Source: Branchinecta lynchi (lineage: Eukaryota > Arthropoda > Branchiopoda > Anostraca > Branchinectidae). Taken from it: a stretch of DNA of 64,000 nucleotides. The notes under the pieces were generated by a model, which was not told where the DNA came from, made no database searches, and was given only the letters and a program-made list of their open reading frames with translations. The stretch spans positions 18,079,304-18,143,303 of the forward strand of contig JAKZAP010000007.1 of assembly GCA_023053575.1 (NCBI GenBank), written 5' to 3'. The position numbers were made by a program, and so were the translations under genes. Of this stretch, positions 23,281 to 34,566 are shown one piece after another; positions within the stretch are counted from its first letter, which is position 1, and each line of letters opens with the position of its first letter.

Positions 23281-24291
23281 GCAGTTCTTGGTTTCTAAGA
23301 CGTTTCTAAGAGAAACTTGCAAGTTTAAAAAAGTTAAAAATACACCATTCGGTAGCCCGTTATAAGAGGGTTCAGAATATGTATAGTTTGTTTGATTTAG
23401 TATATGCGGTACTGCTAGAAAAATTGTTTTTCTGCAGTTGGTCTTTATGGGCCTAATCAGCCTTTATAGGTAAACGCTGATGATGGTGATGATGATCGCT
23501 GTGGTACCAAAAGGAACTAGACTGCTTGATGACTCTGAACTGGGAACATGGAGAACTGGGGAAAATTATTCACTAACACTATTTGGTTGGTTGGAAAAGA
23601 AGAAGACGAACCAAAAAAAGAAGGCGAATGGGTAAATCTACACGGCTGCTAGGTTTTTCCAGTGATCAGAATGTAACAATAGAAAAAGTTTGACTAACCA
23701 TATCATGTAGTTGAACTTCGAAGAATGCTCGCCCCTGTATTTGGACCTTTTATTGACTGTGCCCGACACCTTGCTCGATAAATTGGTAGTCCAATCTCGC
23801 AAACTGGACACAAGTAGGCTACTTTGTACTTGATCATGAATTTATTTAGGATGTCGATCAGATTAAACATGTTTAAGTGAATTATACATCCTGAACTAAG
23901 TGGTTCAGCCGCCCTTTGTTAATCATGTATCGGTACTCGGGATTTTCCTTGGCATTTTCGAGTTGGCTTTGTCTTCAAGTTGTTTCCCGCTGTCCCCTCG
24001 ATTTCCGGAAAGAATCAGATTTTTTTACGTCGCGTGTCCATTTTTTCATGTCATGGACATTCGAGTCGATAAGTGTCCTACCACGCACTTAAATGAGAAA
24101 GGGAATCCACATTACGAGTAGGTTACTGAGAACACTTCAGTCGCAGGTTTGAAATGGACACGACGCTTGATGTGGTTCAAAGGATAGATGTGCAGGAACT
24201 GAAGTTAAGAACGATCTCGTTTTCAGAAAAAAGTGTTGGGGGAGTGAGTATAAAACCCGAGCAAGAACTGTCCCAGAGATTCGAAAAACTA

Positions 24292-24807
24292 GGGATCGAC
24301 TAAAACCAGGAAGGGAAGGGAACGCGAGAAAAGCAGGAAGGCATACTAAAACCAGGAAGGGTGTACTAAAACGAGGAAGGGCATCCTAAAACCAGGAAGG
24401 CCGTCGCCAGAATTCGCAGCACTGTTCCCTTCCTCTATTTAGTATTATCTGAGGGGTCGACAACTTCTCAAATTCAAAGTTCACCATCCCTTCCTCGTTT
24501 TAGTATCTTGACATTGGTAGGCATTAAGTTCAGTGAGGGGTCGGCAACTATAAAAATTGTAATTCACCTTTTCATTTCTTGTTCTGACGGTAGGCAACTA
24601 ACCAGGAAGGGCATACTAAAACGAGGAAGGGATGGTGAACTTTCAATTTGAGAAGTTTCCGACCCCTGAAATAATACTAAATAGAGGAAGGGAACAGTGC
24701 TGTGAATTCTGGCGACAGCCTTCCTGGTTTTAGTATGCCCTTCCTGGTTTTAGTATGCCTTCCTGCTTTTCTCGCGTTCCCTTCCCTTCCTGGTTTTAGT
24801 CGATCCC
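24292..24807 (+). mobile_element. Foldback (MULE-like) element with perfect 9-bp target duplication
   Basis: The 516-bp element has nearly identical inverted ends of about 50 bp or more, starting GGGATCGACTAAAACCAGG, with many subterminal copies of ACTAAAACCAGGAAGGGC. It is flanked by GAAAAACTA at 24283-24291 and 24808-24816. The right arm has the empty site, with one GAAAAACTA near 61040. A 9-bp TSD and long TIRs are typical of Mutator-like elements. No transposase is encoded. Confidence 0.9.
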
Positions 24808-25275
24808 GAAAAACTACTGCTGCAGCACAGAGCTGTTCAAACTGTTTTGAACACCCAGTCAGCCCATGAGGTATTTCAAGTGTTTTATTATACTCACTAA
24901 ACTACTTGGCTTATGGTAGCCTCTCTCGGGAGCATTCTTCTAAGAAGAATAACTGAGTGTAAAAAATAAATAAAAAATGGACAAGCTAGGAATAGCAGCA
25001 AATTCTTATGCGCGAAATTTCAAAGAATATTAATAATGAACGCTATTTCTACTTTAAATATCTAACTATTCTTATTTGTCTGTTAAAAGTGGCCATGTCA
25101 AGCAAAATAAATACTTACGCGAAACCTCGCAACCCTCTGCGTTCATTACTTTCCATGCAGATCTTTTCGAGGATCTTTCATAATGTAGTTGCTCACTGAC
25201 GGAGCAGCTTCTGATCCATTGTACCTTTATCGCTCAGAAGTGCAAATTAAGGCAACATATTGTTTAAAGTCACCT

Positions 25276-26900
25276 TCGGTTTCACCTACCGATCACAATT
25301 CCGTCTGTCGGTCGGTCCGAGTTTTTTGTCGCACTTTTTCGAGTTAGGATACTTCCAGATGTGCTAGGACAATGAAACTCGGCAGGCATATCAGGGACCC
25401 GACCAGACTAACCTGGAAATAATCAGTTTCCCGATCCAACCATATGCGGGGGAGTGGAGGGCGCTGGAAACTTGAAAATTTAGGGCATTTTGTCACACTT
25501 TTCGAGTTAGGGTACTTCCAGTTGTGCTAGGACCATGAAACTTGGCAGGCATATCAGAGACCCGACCAAACAAACTTAGAAATAATCAGTTTTCTGATCC
25601 GACTATTTCTATTGGGGGGGGGGGATGGAGGCAGGGGTATCCGGGAAATTGAGAAGTCTGTAACTTTCGAACGGGTGATTGTACTGAAACTTGATAACTG
25701 AATAGATTATATATCTGTGATGTCCCGTTTAAAGTCTTGACCGGTTTCGGTAGCCAGGGGGTAGTGGGGGGGGGAGACCGGAAATTTCAAGAAACGGTTA
25801 GAATGGAGGGATCGGAGTGAAACTTGCTGGGAAGAACAAGCATCTGCTCTAGATAAATCGTTTAGACAATTTTACTGGATCCAGACACTTGGGGGGGGGG
25901 GGGTCCCGGAATTCCGGTGAAGGCGGTTCTGGGGATTTTCACGATGAAACTTGGCAGGTATATCAGGGACCCGATCAAAGTGACTTCAAAATAAAAATTT
26001 TGTTGATCTGATAATCGTGAGGGGGAGTGAAGGGAGGGGAATCCGGAATTTTCAGTCATGCGTAACTTTGGAACGGGTGATCGGATTCGAGTGAAATTTA
26101 AGAACTGAACAGAGGACATTTGTCCGGTGATCTTTTTCATATCCGGAACGGATCCGGCAAATATCGGGGGGGAGGGAATACGTGACCCGCTTAGAATTGA
26201 GAGATCGGGATGGAACTTTGTGGAAAGAACAAGCAGATGCTTGGCTACGGGCACCGCGGGGGAGTTGGGGGGGGGGGGGAAGTCTCGAGAAACGGTTAGA
26301 ATGATGGTATCGGAGTAAAACTTGCTGGGAAAAACAAACATCTGCTCCATGTAAATCTTTTACACAATTTGACTGGATCCGGACATTTGAGGGGGGGGGT
26401 TCCCGGAATTCCGTTTTTTGGGATTTTCACGACGAAACTTGGCAGGCATATCAGGGGACCCGGTCAAACTGACTTGGAATAAAAAAAAATCCTCGATATG
26501 ATAATCTTGGGGGGAGTTGAGGGAAGGGAATCCGGAATATTGAGTCATGCGCAACTTTGGAACGGGTGATCGGATTCAAGTGAAATTTAATAACTGAACA
26601 GAGGACATTTTTGTCTGGTGATCTTTTTCATTTCCGGACCGAATCCGACAATTATTGGGGGGAGGGCGGAAAATACTTGACCCGCTTAGACTGGTGTGAT
26701 CTGGATAGAACTTCGTGAGAATGACAAACAGATGCTCTGGATTAATCATTTACAGAACCGGACTAGCTCCGGGTATTGTGGGCGGAGTTGGAGGGGGGGG
26801 GGGGGTCTGGTATTTCGGTGATCGCGAGTTAAGGTACTTCCAGATGTGCTAGGACGATGAAACTTCGCTGGAATATTGGAGATTCAACAGCATTTGCTTA
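25276..26900 (+). repeat. G-rich tandem repeat array, left arm
   Basis: There are four to five diverged units. Each contains a GAAACTTGGCAGGCATATCAG phrase (20 of its bases shared), GACCCGATCAAA, a 7-14 base G run, GGAACGGGTGATCGGATT and TCCGGAAATTT. The left end has CCGTCTGTCGGTCGGTCCGA. Open frames here are repeat translations. Shorter relatives occur at 42320-42590 and 45310-45530. Confidence 0.75.
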
Positions 26901-26959
26901 GAAATAGCTACTTCTCAAATCTTATATTCCTTAAAGTACCAATCTTGACCGCAAAGTAA

Positions 26960-27130
26960 AAAAAATACTTTTAAGCAATATATGCATTTTCATGACGCCC
27001 ATCAGCCGATTAGCATTTTTGCCTCAAGGGTTTTGCTTACAAATGAAGTTCCAGCTCTCTTAGAGTGTGCATCTCAACCGCAAAGTCGAAACTTACTTTT
27101 GATCAATCAAAACATGTTAACCCATGCAAG
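26960..27130 (+). repeat. Copy of the GGGTTTTGCTTACAAATG repeat unit
   Basis: The unit CATGACGCCCATC, CCTCAAGGGTTTTGCTTAC, CTTAGAGTGTGCATC, ACCGCAAAGT matches the tandem units at 12720-13110. It is mirrored at about 58735-58890 in the right arm. Confidence 0.6.
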
Positions 27131-27137
27131 TGCCATA

Positions 27138-27177
27138 TATATATATATACCTAAGATATATATATATATATATATCT
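27138..27177. repeat. AT dinucleotide microsatellite
   Basis: Two TA runs are separated by ACCTAAG. The right-arm partner is at about 58668-58712, with different run lengths. Confidence 0.8.
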
Positions 27178-27333
27178 TTTATTTCCTTAATAGCTCGTAC
27201 AATTCACTCGCTAGCATTGGATTGTCGTACAGTTTACCACCGATACATCTCATAACACTATAAAAGACATCTTGATAATAAGTTTAAAAATTCACAGTCG
27301 ACACTTAATATATACAATTTACCTTACTAATTA

Positions 27334-28740
27334 TTACATAGAATTAAAATGGTGTATGAAATAGGGTACAAAGGACTTGAGGTACCTATCAGTAGAATGT
27401 GTATTTGGGCGAACAAGTTTCGGACAATTATCACTTGCTGCTTTGTGTCTGGTGTTCTGTCGAATAAGGTTTGGTACTTCAAAGTCCGGTAATATAGTTC
27501 TATGAAGGTCTGAGGTCAGGCATTTGCGTCCAAAGTCAATTGTCAGTTTGTGTCGTCTGTCAGAGAGAGTAGAGAGACCAAGCTTGGCTAATCCATCTTC
27601 ATAAAAAGTGTAGGTTGGGCCAAGGATAATCTTCACGACCCTCTTCTGGATACTTTCCAGTCTGTCAGTCTGTCCGACTGTAAGTCCCGGATGCCAGACT
27701 ACACAAGAGTACTCTATACAAGGACGGATGTACGCACAGTACAGAGACCTCATAACTTTCGGTGAAAGACCAAACCTACGAAGAAAAGCGAATGACTTAA
27801 GAAGTGGAGCTGCCTTCTGGAGAATCTTCTGCACGTGTGAATTCCACTTCAGATCCCGTCAATCATCACACCAAGGAACTTCACGCTGTCTCTACATTCC
27901 AGACCGATGTTTTCTATGACCGGTATATCTTTTTCAAGGAAAGAAATTCTCAACACTACACTTTTGTTAAGACTGCTCCTCCTTCATGAGATCGAAAATA
28001 GTTGACAAAGATTGCTCGGTCTGGTTAGGAGGAACAACTCGAAGCGACAAGGTTGACAGGTTGTCAGCGAATTTAAAACGGTTAAGAATGCTGAGTAAAA
28101 TCTTGTTAAAAACGATCAAGAACGTCAAAGGTCCCAACTTGGTCCCCTGGGGACTACCACAGAAGATGTCTAAGAAACCTGAAATATCAGCTCTACTTAG
28201 CATAACACACTGTTTCCGTCCTGTTAAAAAACTAGCGAGCAATCGGACTAAAAACTGAGGAGCTCCCATTTCCTTGGCTTCAACGATCGCTACAGAGTGA
28301 TCCAGACTATCGAACGCTTTCACAATATCGCTTAGTAGTTATTCCGCGTACGCATTTTTCTCAAATGTCTCAAAAGATCATCGACTAGCCTAACTAGGTA
28401 ATGCGTGGTATTGCAACCAGGTCGGAAACCAAACTCTCTCGGGTCTAGGTTCGCCTCAATATCTTGAAATAATTGTTCAAAAATAAAACTTTCAAAAACT
28501 TTAGACATAGTAGGGGTTATAGAGATAGGTCTTAGGTCGTTGACTGATTGAACATTTTTAGATTTGGGTATAGGCGTGATATAAGCATTTTTAAAACAGT
28601 CTGGAAAAATTCAATCTAAAAAACACTGGTTAAAAATGGCAGCCAAAATAAAACTAAGTTCCTCGGCACATTCAACAACGAGCTTTATTGGAATTTCACC
28701 AGGATAGTGAGGATAGTGAGCTTACAGCTCTTGTTTACCC
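27334..28740 (-). pseudogene. CR1-like LINE ORF2 fragment (reverse transcriptase to C-terminus), left arm
   Basis: Read on the minus strand it contains YITPIPKSKNVQSVNDLRPI, EFGFRPGCNTTHYLVRLVDD, KAFDSLDHS, GSPQGTKLGPLTFLIVFN and FKFADN in place of FADD. It ends with YCAYIRPCIEYSCVVWHPGL and LESIQKRVVKIILGPTY. These are RT motifs 2-5 and the CR1-type C-terminal domain. There are at least two frame breaks (near 27850 and 28330), and the second catalytic Asp of FADD is Asn, so the protein is dead. No endonuclease or ORF1 is present. Confidence 0.88.
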
Positions 28741-29190
28741 AAGGTAACTTTAGCTTAGCCCACAACGGTGATTACTTTCTATGGAGGTCGTGTGAGAGTT
28801 TTTTTTCCAGCCACTTTTTTTTTTTTTTAGAAATCTGACATCATCAAATCTTCAAGACGTAGTTTTTGCCGGGCCTTGTTCGCTGGACCCTCCGCGCGAA
28901 TTGGCGCGAAATTTTGTCAAGAATTTCATGGTATGCCCTCTAGGTGCTGAGAACGTAGTGAACAACTTCACATTATTAGATAAATAAGAATCTACCTCAT
29001 AGATAGAGTTAGCCAGTCAGTTTGAAAGACGGCGTATGCGCGTTTGTCGCCCTCTCTTGGGCTTATTCGTCTGTATGACCCTTTACTATTTTTCTCGTAC
29101 TTGTTATTTTTTCCCTAATCATGTGTCTTTATCTTCCGTTGTGCTTCACTAATCTCTTTAAAGGAATATAAAGTCGAATCACAGCCACAA
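28741..29190. other. No gene; contains the empty site of Helitron C
   Basis: 28984/28985 (GATAAA|TAAGAATC) is the uninterrupted counterpart of the Helitron C insertion at 53078-56856 in the other arm. The rest has poly-T tracts and no coding signal. Confidence 0.75.
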
Positions 29191-29191
29191 G

Positions 29192-29866
29192 TTGCGTTTT
29201 TGTTCGGCTTTTGCCTTTCCCTTTCAGCTTTGGCTTTTTATCGTTTTCAGGCCGCAAGTTGCTACTAAGGACGTTTCACTTTTCTCGGATGAAAACGCTA
29301 TTTTGACAAATGGCATTTTTGATTTGTATTTTACTTGCACTTCAGATTATTCGTCTTTAAAATCCGAGACGTCTTTAAAATCCGAGACGTCTTTAAAATC
29401 TCGAAATACTGATTTTCACTCTGAATCAAATTCCTCTTTAATTGGATTTTGGGATAAACTGGCTAAAGTAGCGAGGCAAAAAGCAAAAGGAAAGCGTAAC
29501 TTGGTCACCTACCAAGTTTGTCTTTTTGCAAAAAGCCGAGGGAAAAGGCGAAAGTCGGCGTTTGCCTTTTTGACAAAAACAGGAAATTGTCAAACAGTGC
29601 TTAGGACAATTTTACGAAAACGCAAAAAAGTAAAAAGCCATCGAAAAGGCGAGTGGAAAGTCGTGGAAGGTCGAACAAAAACGCAACTACAAACTGATCT
29701 TCTTTTGAATATTTTGGTTCTTGTTACTCAGTCTTCAGGCTTTTCTGGCAAGGTTATCGGCGTTGAAAGAATTGCAACTGTTTTGCATACATTTCTTGAC
29801 TGGTCAAAGTATCCCAACAGAAGAAAAAGAACATTCAAACTATTTCAAACAGAAACTGAGAAGTAA
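29192..29866 (+). CDS. Unidentified 224-residue open frame, left arm
   Basis: The frame is long and Lys/Arg-rich but has no in-frame ATG near its start, so it may be part of an exon or chance. It includes three direct copies of the residue phrase SLKSET/R from 18-bp DNA repeats (29357-29404), then KGKRNLVTYQVCLFAKSRGK and FSGKVIGVERIATVLHTFLD. The right-arm copy lost about 26 bp of the repeats and is frame-broken. A TTTTCAG acceptor-like site lies at 29244-29250. I recognise no family. Confidence 0.3.
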   Translation: MRFCSAFAFPFQLWLFIVFRPQVATKDVSLFSDENAILTNGIFDLYFTCTSDYSSLKSETSLKSETSLKSRNTDFHSESNSSLIGFWDKLAKVARQKAKGKRNLVTYQVCLFAKSRGKRRKSAFAFLTKTGNCQTVLRTILRKRKKVKSHRKGEWKVVEGRTKTQLQTDLLLNILVLVTQSSGFSGKVIGVERIATVLHTFLDWSKYPNRRKRTFKLFQTETEK

Positions 29867-30231
29867 AACGAGAAGAATTTTATTTCTTTTACAAGACCTC
29901 GTATAGTATCTTTTCATAAAAAAATACAACAAAAAAAACAACAGTTTTGACTTTTTAGGCTACGGCTCCTCCTCCATACGGTGACGTTAATATTTCCTTA
30001 AACTCTTTAATGTCACCTACTCTTTCGAAAACAAATACAAACTTTAAACTTGAAAATCTTAATCACCAATTCAACTGTTTCAACTATTCCTTAAATTTCC
30101 AATTACCAACCCTAAAATTTATTTTAATTATTTCTGCTATACTTCTTATTAACTCTTATTTTGGTATATAATTTGTACACATTTGTCGTATCCGCAATAC
30201 CGCAAATCATCACAAATATCACAAGCACAAG
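29867..30231. other. AT-rich spacer, no gene seen
   Basis: The stretch is mirrored in the right arm at 51857-52215 with few differences. It contains no motifs I can interpret. Confidence 0.4.
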
Positions 30232-30705
30232 CTAGACCTACGTTGCCTGGGCAACGTGAAGTGTTGCACCAACCTTTGTTCGGCTTCGCCGACTAAAGCG
30301 TTGCGAGAGCAACACTTTGGTTTTGTTTCTTCGCTAACGGTTAAATGCTGAATTTGTCAGAATATCGGAAGTAGGGACTAAATTGACTTTGCACCCAGTT
30401 GAACTTTATCCTTTTCAATCGTAGACATCGTGACCTGTGGAAACTTGGAACATTATCTTATATAATCTAGTTGGTATTATAAAGCTATCTGTAACTTTTC
30501 AGGACCAAATACCATAGATCATCTCTCTCTCGTTCCTAGAGTATTCATTCAGCTCTCGAGCAGTTAACATCTCTCAGTTATATCAGAAAATCACACCTGA
30601 CGACAAACCATCGCTTTTCTCTCCGGCCAACGATCTCTGGACTACCTCTGATGTCACGTTTTTTGGCTCCGCCCACACGCTACTGAACTGAATTCATTTC
30701 ACGCG

Positions 30706-31819
30706 ATGCAGCCGAATAGACTTGTACAGAACGCTGTACTGAATTTTGCCGTGCGGGCGAGATCAAAAGGAAATGCGAATACCGATATCATCAAAACTGG
30801 TAGCGATTTTTTCGCCGAAGATTTGGTGAGCGAAGCGAAGAAAACGATTTGGTCTGTGGCGAGTTATGCTACTCGGCCAACCGAAAGGCAGAAAGTTGCT
30901 GATACATTTGCGGATATTTTAAAAGTTCTTGACTATTGTGACAAGAATTCAGTGGCCCTGCCGAAGTTCGTTACATATGAACCAGATGAAGTCCCTACAA
31001 TTCCTGGCGAGGCAAGCGCTACGCTAACCCGCAAGGTAAACGATTTATGCCTAGAATTCAAAAACTTTGTGTCGACAGCTAAAGCGCAGAGCCTCTGCTG
31101 CCCTTCGGCAAGTAGTGCCCCATGCCCCGCTAATCCAGTAGCTGTCAATCCCCAGCCATCCTATGCCGTTGTTCTCAAAATGCCAAAATCTCTCGATAAT
31201 CCCGATGCTCGTAAGCAGTTTTTGGACAGCGTCTGCCCCGACTCGGCCGAAATAAGTGAGTTAAGAAAGTTGAAACAGGACTGGAAACTGTACGTCAAAT
31301 CCAAATCATCTGCTGAAAAGATCGTCGAGAAAATGAAAGTTAGTAAGCCTGAGGTTTCTGCCATGCTCAAAGAGAAACTGTTTATTGCCGTTTTGAAACA
31401 GGTTCCGCCTACTATGACTCATACCGATGTAGAATCCCTTGTTCCAAGTGCATCAAAGGCAATAGAAATCGGTAACTTTGAGCGCTCCAAAGTATTCAAG
31501 CTGTATTTCGGGACCAGTAAGTATCTCAAAGACTTTCTTGCAGTCTCAGTCCGGATCGGTTATGAGAAGCTGCCTGCTGAAGAGTTCAAATTTCTCCCGA
31601 AAAGATGTTATTCCTGTCACGGAGTCGGTCACATAGCGGCCTTGCTTATTGACGCCTATATGTGGTCGCTGTGGTGCTTCTGACCACACCTCCACGAAGG
31701 ACAATATGTGCACTAAAGACACGTTCTGCCACTTATGCAAAAAGAAAGGCCACACATGCTACAATGTAAGGTGTCCAGCTAATAAGGCGATAAACAATGC
31801 TAAACCCCTACCAAAATGA
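30706..31819 (+). pseudogene. LINE-A ORF1, gag-like RNA-binding protein with zinc knuckles, one frameshift
   Basis: The frame runs 30706 to about 31637, ending with the zinc knuckle RCYSCHGVGHI. It then continues in another frame as PICGRCGASDH...CTKDTFCHLCKKKGHTC to TGA at 31817-31819. The H-to-C spacing suggests a loss of two bases near 31637. The C-terminus has three Cys/His knuckles. The stop overlaps the ORF2 start as ATGA. Both arms carry the same frameshift, so it predates the duplication. In living elements this protein packages the LINE RNA. Confidence 0.85.
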
Positions 31820-34566
31820 ATCTAGAACCCGCCCGCGCTAAGCATGCAGTTGTAACGTGGAATTTAAATGGAAATCTCCTTAACCGGTCAGTTTTTCTCG
31901 AGGACCTTCTTTCATGGTGTGATATTGTGTGTGTGCAGGAACATTTTGCAACCTCTCTCAGCCTTACTTTATTGAACCTGTCACCAAACCATCAGGTTTT
32001 TACGGTCGCAGCCAAACGCTCTCGCACTCACGGCCGGCCATCCGGCGGCCTTGCAACTTACACCAGATCCTCTCTATCCTCTTCTGTGTTTGATTCGGCA
32101 TTAGACTTTCTTGCTGTCAGAGTCCATGATATGGTGGTCGTGAATGTGTACCTCCCTACGGACTATCGTGATGATCGGTCAGATAGACTGTTTGCCATTA
32201 GTGTTGCAAGGCTCTCGAAGTGTATCGATAAAATAAAAAAGCATGGACTTTCGTGTCTGATAACTGGCGACCTTAATTGTGATCTTGAAAACCTGAGCAG
32301 CAACAACTGTTCAAGTTCTAATCGTGCTAATATGTTACTTGCTATGTTAGGTGGTGAGTTTATACTCGCGTCTAAGAACAAGGATTTTTCATACATCCAT
32401 AACTCGGGAAGTATGTCAAACCTAGATCACGTTATCCACACTCGATCAGTTACATCGAGTGAGGTTCTTGTTTCTGATTCGAATTTTACATCAGACCACT
32501 TTCCTTTGTTTTTTAGTATTGGTGTGAATGTTAGTGCTTCTCCTCCTCCTGAACGCCTCCAGAAGCGTCCATATTTTGTTTGTGATTGGAAACGCGCGGC
32601 TTTGAGCTCATTTCAGTCGACTTGTGATGAAGTTGTCTCAAAAATTCGTGTTCCTTTTGATCTGCTGATGGATAGTTCAAAGAAATATCCGGCGGAATCG
32701 CGGGTTCGGTTGAATATTTATTGTAGTGAGCTTGTGCACTCATTACGTCTCGCAGAACATAAAGCTGTGCCGTCTAAAAGGGTGAGGCCTGGTACCGAAG
32801 TGCCAGGCTGGTCTGCTAATGTTAATCTACAGAACGCGTGTAATTCGGCAAAATTTTGGCTTTCGGTTTGGCGTGAAGCTGGCTGTTCACGAGACGGTTG
32901 GGTGAATAAGCTTCGAATTCACAGTAAGCGGAAATTCGCGAAAGAGCTTTCACTACACCGCAGTGCTATTATTCTTTCTTCTTCTCAGGCTGTCCGTACC
33001 CAGCCGAATAAGCTTTGGTCTTCGTTGGCTAAAGAAACGTCCCGCGAAACAACGTCTTCAATATCTCGTGATGATTGGATTCAACATTATAAAAATGAAT
33101 TTTTGGCTCCTGATACCCAGCTCCAAAAAAGTTTCTCCTCTTAAACTTAAGAAAAAAGTTTCGGTGCGAAACTGGACGATTTCTTCTCGCTTAAGCGAGA
33201 AGAAAACAGTCCGGGTATTATAATTACGAGGTGTTCTATACGTACTGCTATTAGAAAACTTAAGAAAAAGAAATCGCGTGGTTGTGATGGTATATCAATT
33301 CAGCACCTGCGGCTTAGCAGCGAGATGTTTCTCGAGCACCTTGTCCTTCTTTTTCAGATGATTTTTAATCTGGGTATTGTGCCAGATTCTTTTTCCATAG
33401 GAACGCTAACCCCTGTGCCTAAAAAGGGAAAGCCACTTTCCCAGTGCTCATCATTCCGATCTATAACTGTGGCAACAGTTTTTTGTAAGCTATTTGAGGC
33501 ACTAATTGTTGATGAACTGCGGTCAAAATGCACAGTTCCAGACCATCAATTCGGTTTTCAGCCTGGTCTAGGATGTGGCCACGCTCTTTCCGCTCTTGTT
33601 TCGGCTTTGATAGATGCGGAGGAAAGAGGAGAGAGCATAGCTCTCGCTGCGAATGATGTCAGACGGGCCTTCGACTCGCTGATCCATGAGCAGATTATTT
33701 TAGATATGGGCCTAGTTGGTGTTGACCCATGTATGTTAGACCCTCTGTATGATATGTATCAAAATTTGAAAGCTGAGCTTAAGCTACCGGCAACACTAAG
33801 CCAGAGTGTGAATCCCGTGACAAATAACCCGGTGCTTCCCGTCAAAAAAGGTGTAAGGCAGGGCGCATTGACGTCACCTACCGCATTCAACAACAGCATC
33901 GTCAAACCGCAATCTAAGTCAAATCTGACATATATTCTGAGAGGTATTGACCTATCATTAATAGGTTACGCAGATGACGTTCTTAATCTGAGCCGCCTCC
34001 TTCGCGGTTTAGAGGAGAATTTTGCCCAGTTGCAAGGGGAGTATGTAAAAATAGGTCTTCAGTTTAATGAGGAGAAATCAGAAGTGATGTTGTTTAATGC
34101 TAAGCCAGGGTCCGCTGTTGATGTTAGGCTAGGTGGTGCTAGTGTTCGGCTCGCTGAACACATTGTTTATCTGGGGATTCCTATTGGTCGGTCTCTGCTT
34201 GAAACGCGTCGCCTTTTGCAGAGTCATCTGCAGAAACAGATTTCTTTCGCGTATAGCCGTGTTGTAGCTTATAAGCGAAAGTTTGATCGGCGGATTCTGG
34301 CTCAGCTGTACAATGCAATGGCACTACCCCACTATCTGTACCTAAGTCCTTTTTGGAGGATATTCCAAAAGGAAGATAAGAAAAAGTTGCGGTCTGCATA
34401 TTACAAATATGCGAAGTACCTCCTACGGCTTCCACCATAGACTAGCAACCGTTTTGTGACAAGTCGGTATGGGATTATCGACCCTGATGAAGCGATCATA
34501 GCTCAGATTGCCAGATACAACTCTGGTATTGTTGCTCATCCTTGGGCAACCATTTTGAGGCAGTAG
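31816..34566 (+). pseudogene. LINE-A ORF2, AP endonuclease plus reverse transcriptase, three premature stops
   Basis: A single frame of 917 codons is interrupted by TAA at 33142 and 33148 and TAG at 34438. The N-terminal endonuclease has VVTWNLNGN, CVQEHF, LITGDLNCDLE and SDHFPLF. The RT has SIAL.AND.RRAFDS, KGVRQGALTSP and GYADDVLN, so the catalytic Asp residues are kept. The C-terminus after the last stop (RYGIIDPDEA to TILRQ) still resembles LINE-B's. There is no RNase H. The two adjacent stops lie between endonuclease and RT. Confidence 0.88.

Larger units (their letters stand above)
21413..32357 (+). repeat. Left arm of a large inverted duplication
   Basis: Read forward, it matches the reverse complement of 49731-64000 almost continuously, including repeats, LINE fragments and Helitron D's 3' part. 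Known differences are a 516-bp foldback insertion here (24292-24807) and a 3779-bp Helitron in the right arm. Small indels lie at about 22050, 23012 and 29360, and there are scattered substitutions. Similarity stops inside LINE-A ORF2 at 32357. Confidence 0.92.

Noticed and set aside
30520..30705. HDV-like ribozyme in the LINE-A 5' UTR
   Set aside because: I could not draw the nested double pseudoknot or the catalytic C in the expected position.
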